The notes under the pieces: generated by a model
The model's database searches: none
Seen by the model: only the letters and a program-made list of their open reading frames with translations
Told to the model about the DNA's origin: nothing
Program-made: the position numbers and the translations under genes
DNA from: Pseudomonadota bacterium
GTDB lineage: Bacteria > Pseudomonadota > Alphaproteobacteria > Elsterales > Elsteraceae
Direction of reading: 5' to 3'
Assembly (NCBI GenBank): GCA_016195115.1
Contig: JACQAI010000420.1
Span: 1-6,348 of the forward strand
DNA length: 6,348 nucleotides
Shown: positions 6,277-6,348 of the stretch, in pieces
Numbering within the stretch: the first letter of the stretch is position 1
Layout of the letters: every line of letters starts with the position of its first letter

Positions 6277-6320
6277 TTGCAATCACAGCTCGATTCGCAG
6301 TGGGCTGGGGGCACCGCACG

Positions 6321-6348
6321 ATGACGTCTGCCAACCCTGCGTCCGTCG
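6321..6348 (+). CDS. Possible start of a divergent gene, cut by window edge
   Basis: ATG 6321 opens a frame reading MTSANPASV to the window edge. A GGGGG run (6307-6311) lies 9 nt upstream and could serve as a ribosome site. Nine residues are too few to name a product. The support is the start context plus the promoter-like and Fur-like sequences to its left. It could equally be a chance ATG. Confidence 0.33.

Noticed and set aside
5992..6324. 110-codon plus-strand open frame crossing the intergenic region
   Set aside because: It begins inside the receptor signal-peptide region, has no family features, and its stop merely overlaps the candidate start at 6321. The palindromic control sequences explain this DNA better.

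Overview
The window is strongly G+C-rich and Gram-negative in character, since it encodes an outer-membrane TonB-dependent receptor and an inner-membrane ExbB-ExbD-TonB energy system. Two things suggest an alphaproteobacterium: the form of ExbB, with a cleavable-looking N-terminus followed by an LSPWGMFMTAD motif, and the general protein style. That placement is an inference and no species can be named. No RNA genes, insertion sequences, CRISPR arrays or prophage traces were found.

Layout: almost the whole window is one minus-strand gene cluster, transcribed from right to left. It begins with a Fiu/PiuA-type catecholate siderophore receptor (6122 to 3894). A 49-nt gap holding a strong hairpin follows, then a PiuC/YbiX-type Fe(II)/2-oxoglutarate dioxygenase (3844 to 3164), a four-helix PepSY membrane protein (3162 to 1954), exbB (1951 to 1139), exbD (1134 to 709) and tonB (712 to beyond the left edge). 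From the dioxygenase onward, junctions are 1 nt, 2 nt, 4 nt and a 4-nt ATGA overlap, so these genes are almost certainly one translationally coupled operon. The tonB gene is cut by the window edge only a few residues before its expected end.

To the right of the receptor is a less G+C-rich intergenic region (6123 to 6320) rich in dyad symmetry. A perfect 7-3-7 inverted repeat with a Fur-like core lies 20 nt upstream of the receptor start. A second 19-bp perfect-arm palindrome at 6256-6274 matches 14 of 19 positions of the classical Fur consensus. Three TTGCAA palindromes are also present. A possible divergent plus-strand gene may start at 6321 and run off the right edge, so the region looks like an iron-regulated divergent control region.

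How the genes work together: the receptor binds a ferric (probably catecholate-type) siderophore. The co-encoded TonB-ExbB-ExbD complex supplies proton-motive-force energy to it. The PepSY membrane protein is a candidate periplasmic-side ferrisiderophore reductase. The PiuC-like dioxygenase is a recurrent but functionally obscure partner of Fiu/PiuA receptors. The cluster therefore resembles the Pseudomonas piuA/piuC/piuB locus with its own private TonB system attached. It is a recognisable iron-uptake module rather than a wholly new system; the less-explained parts are the control region, the inter-cistronic hairpin, and the role of the dioxygenase/PepSY pair.
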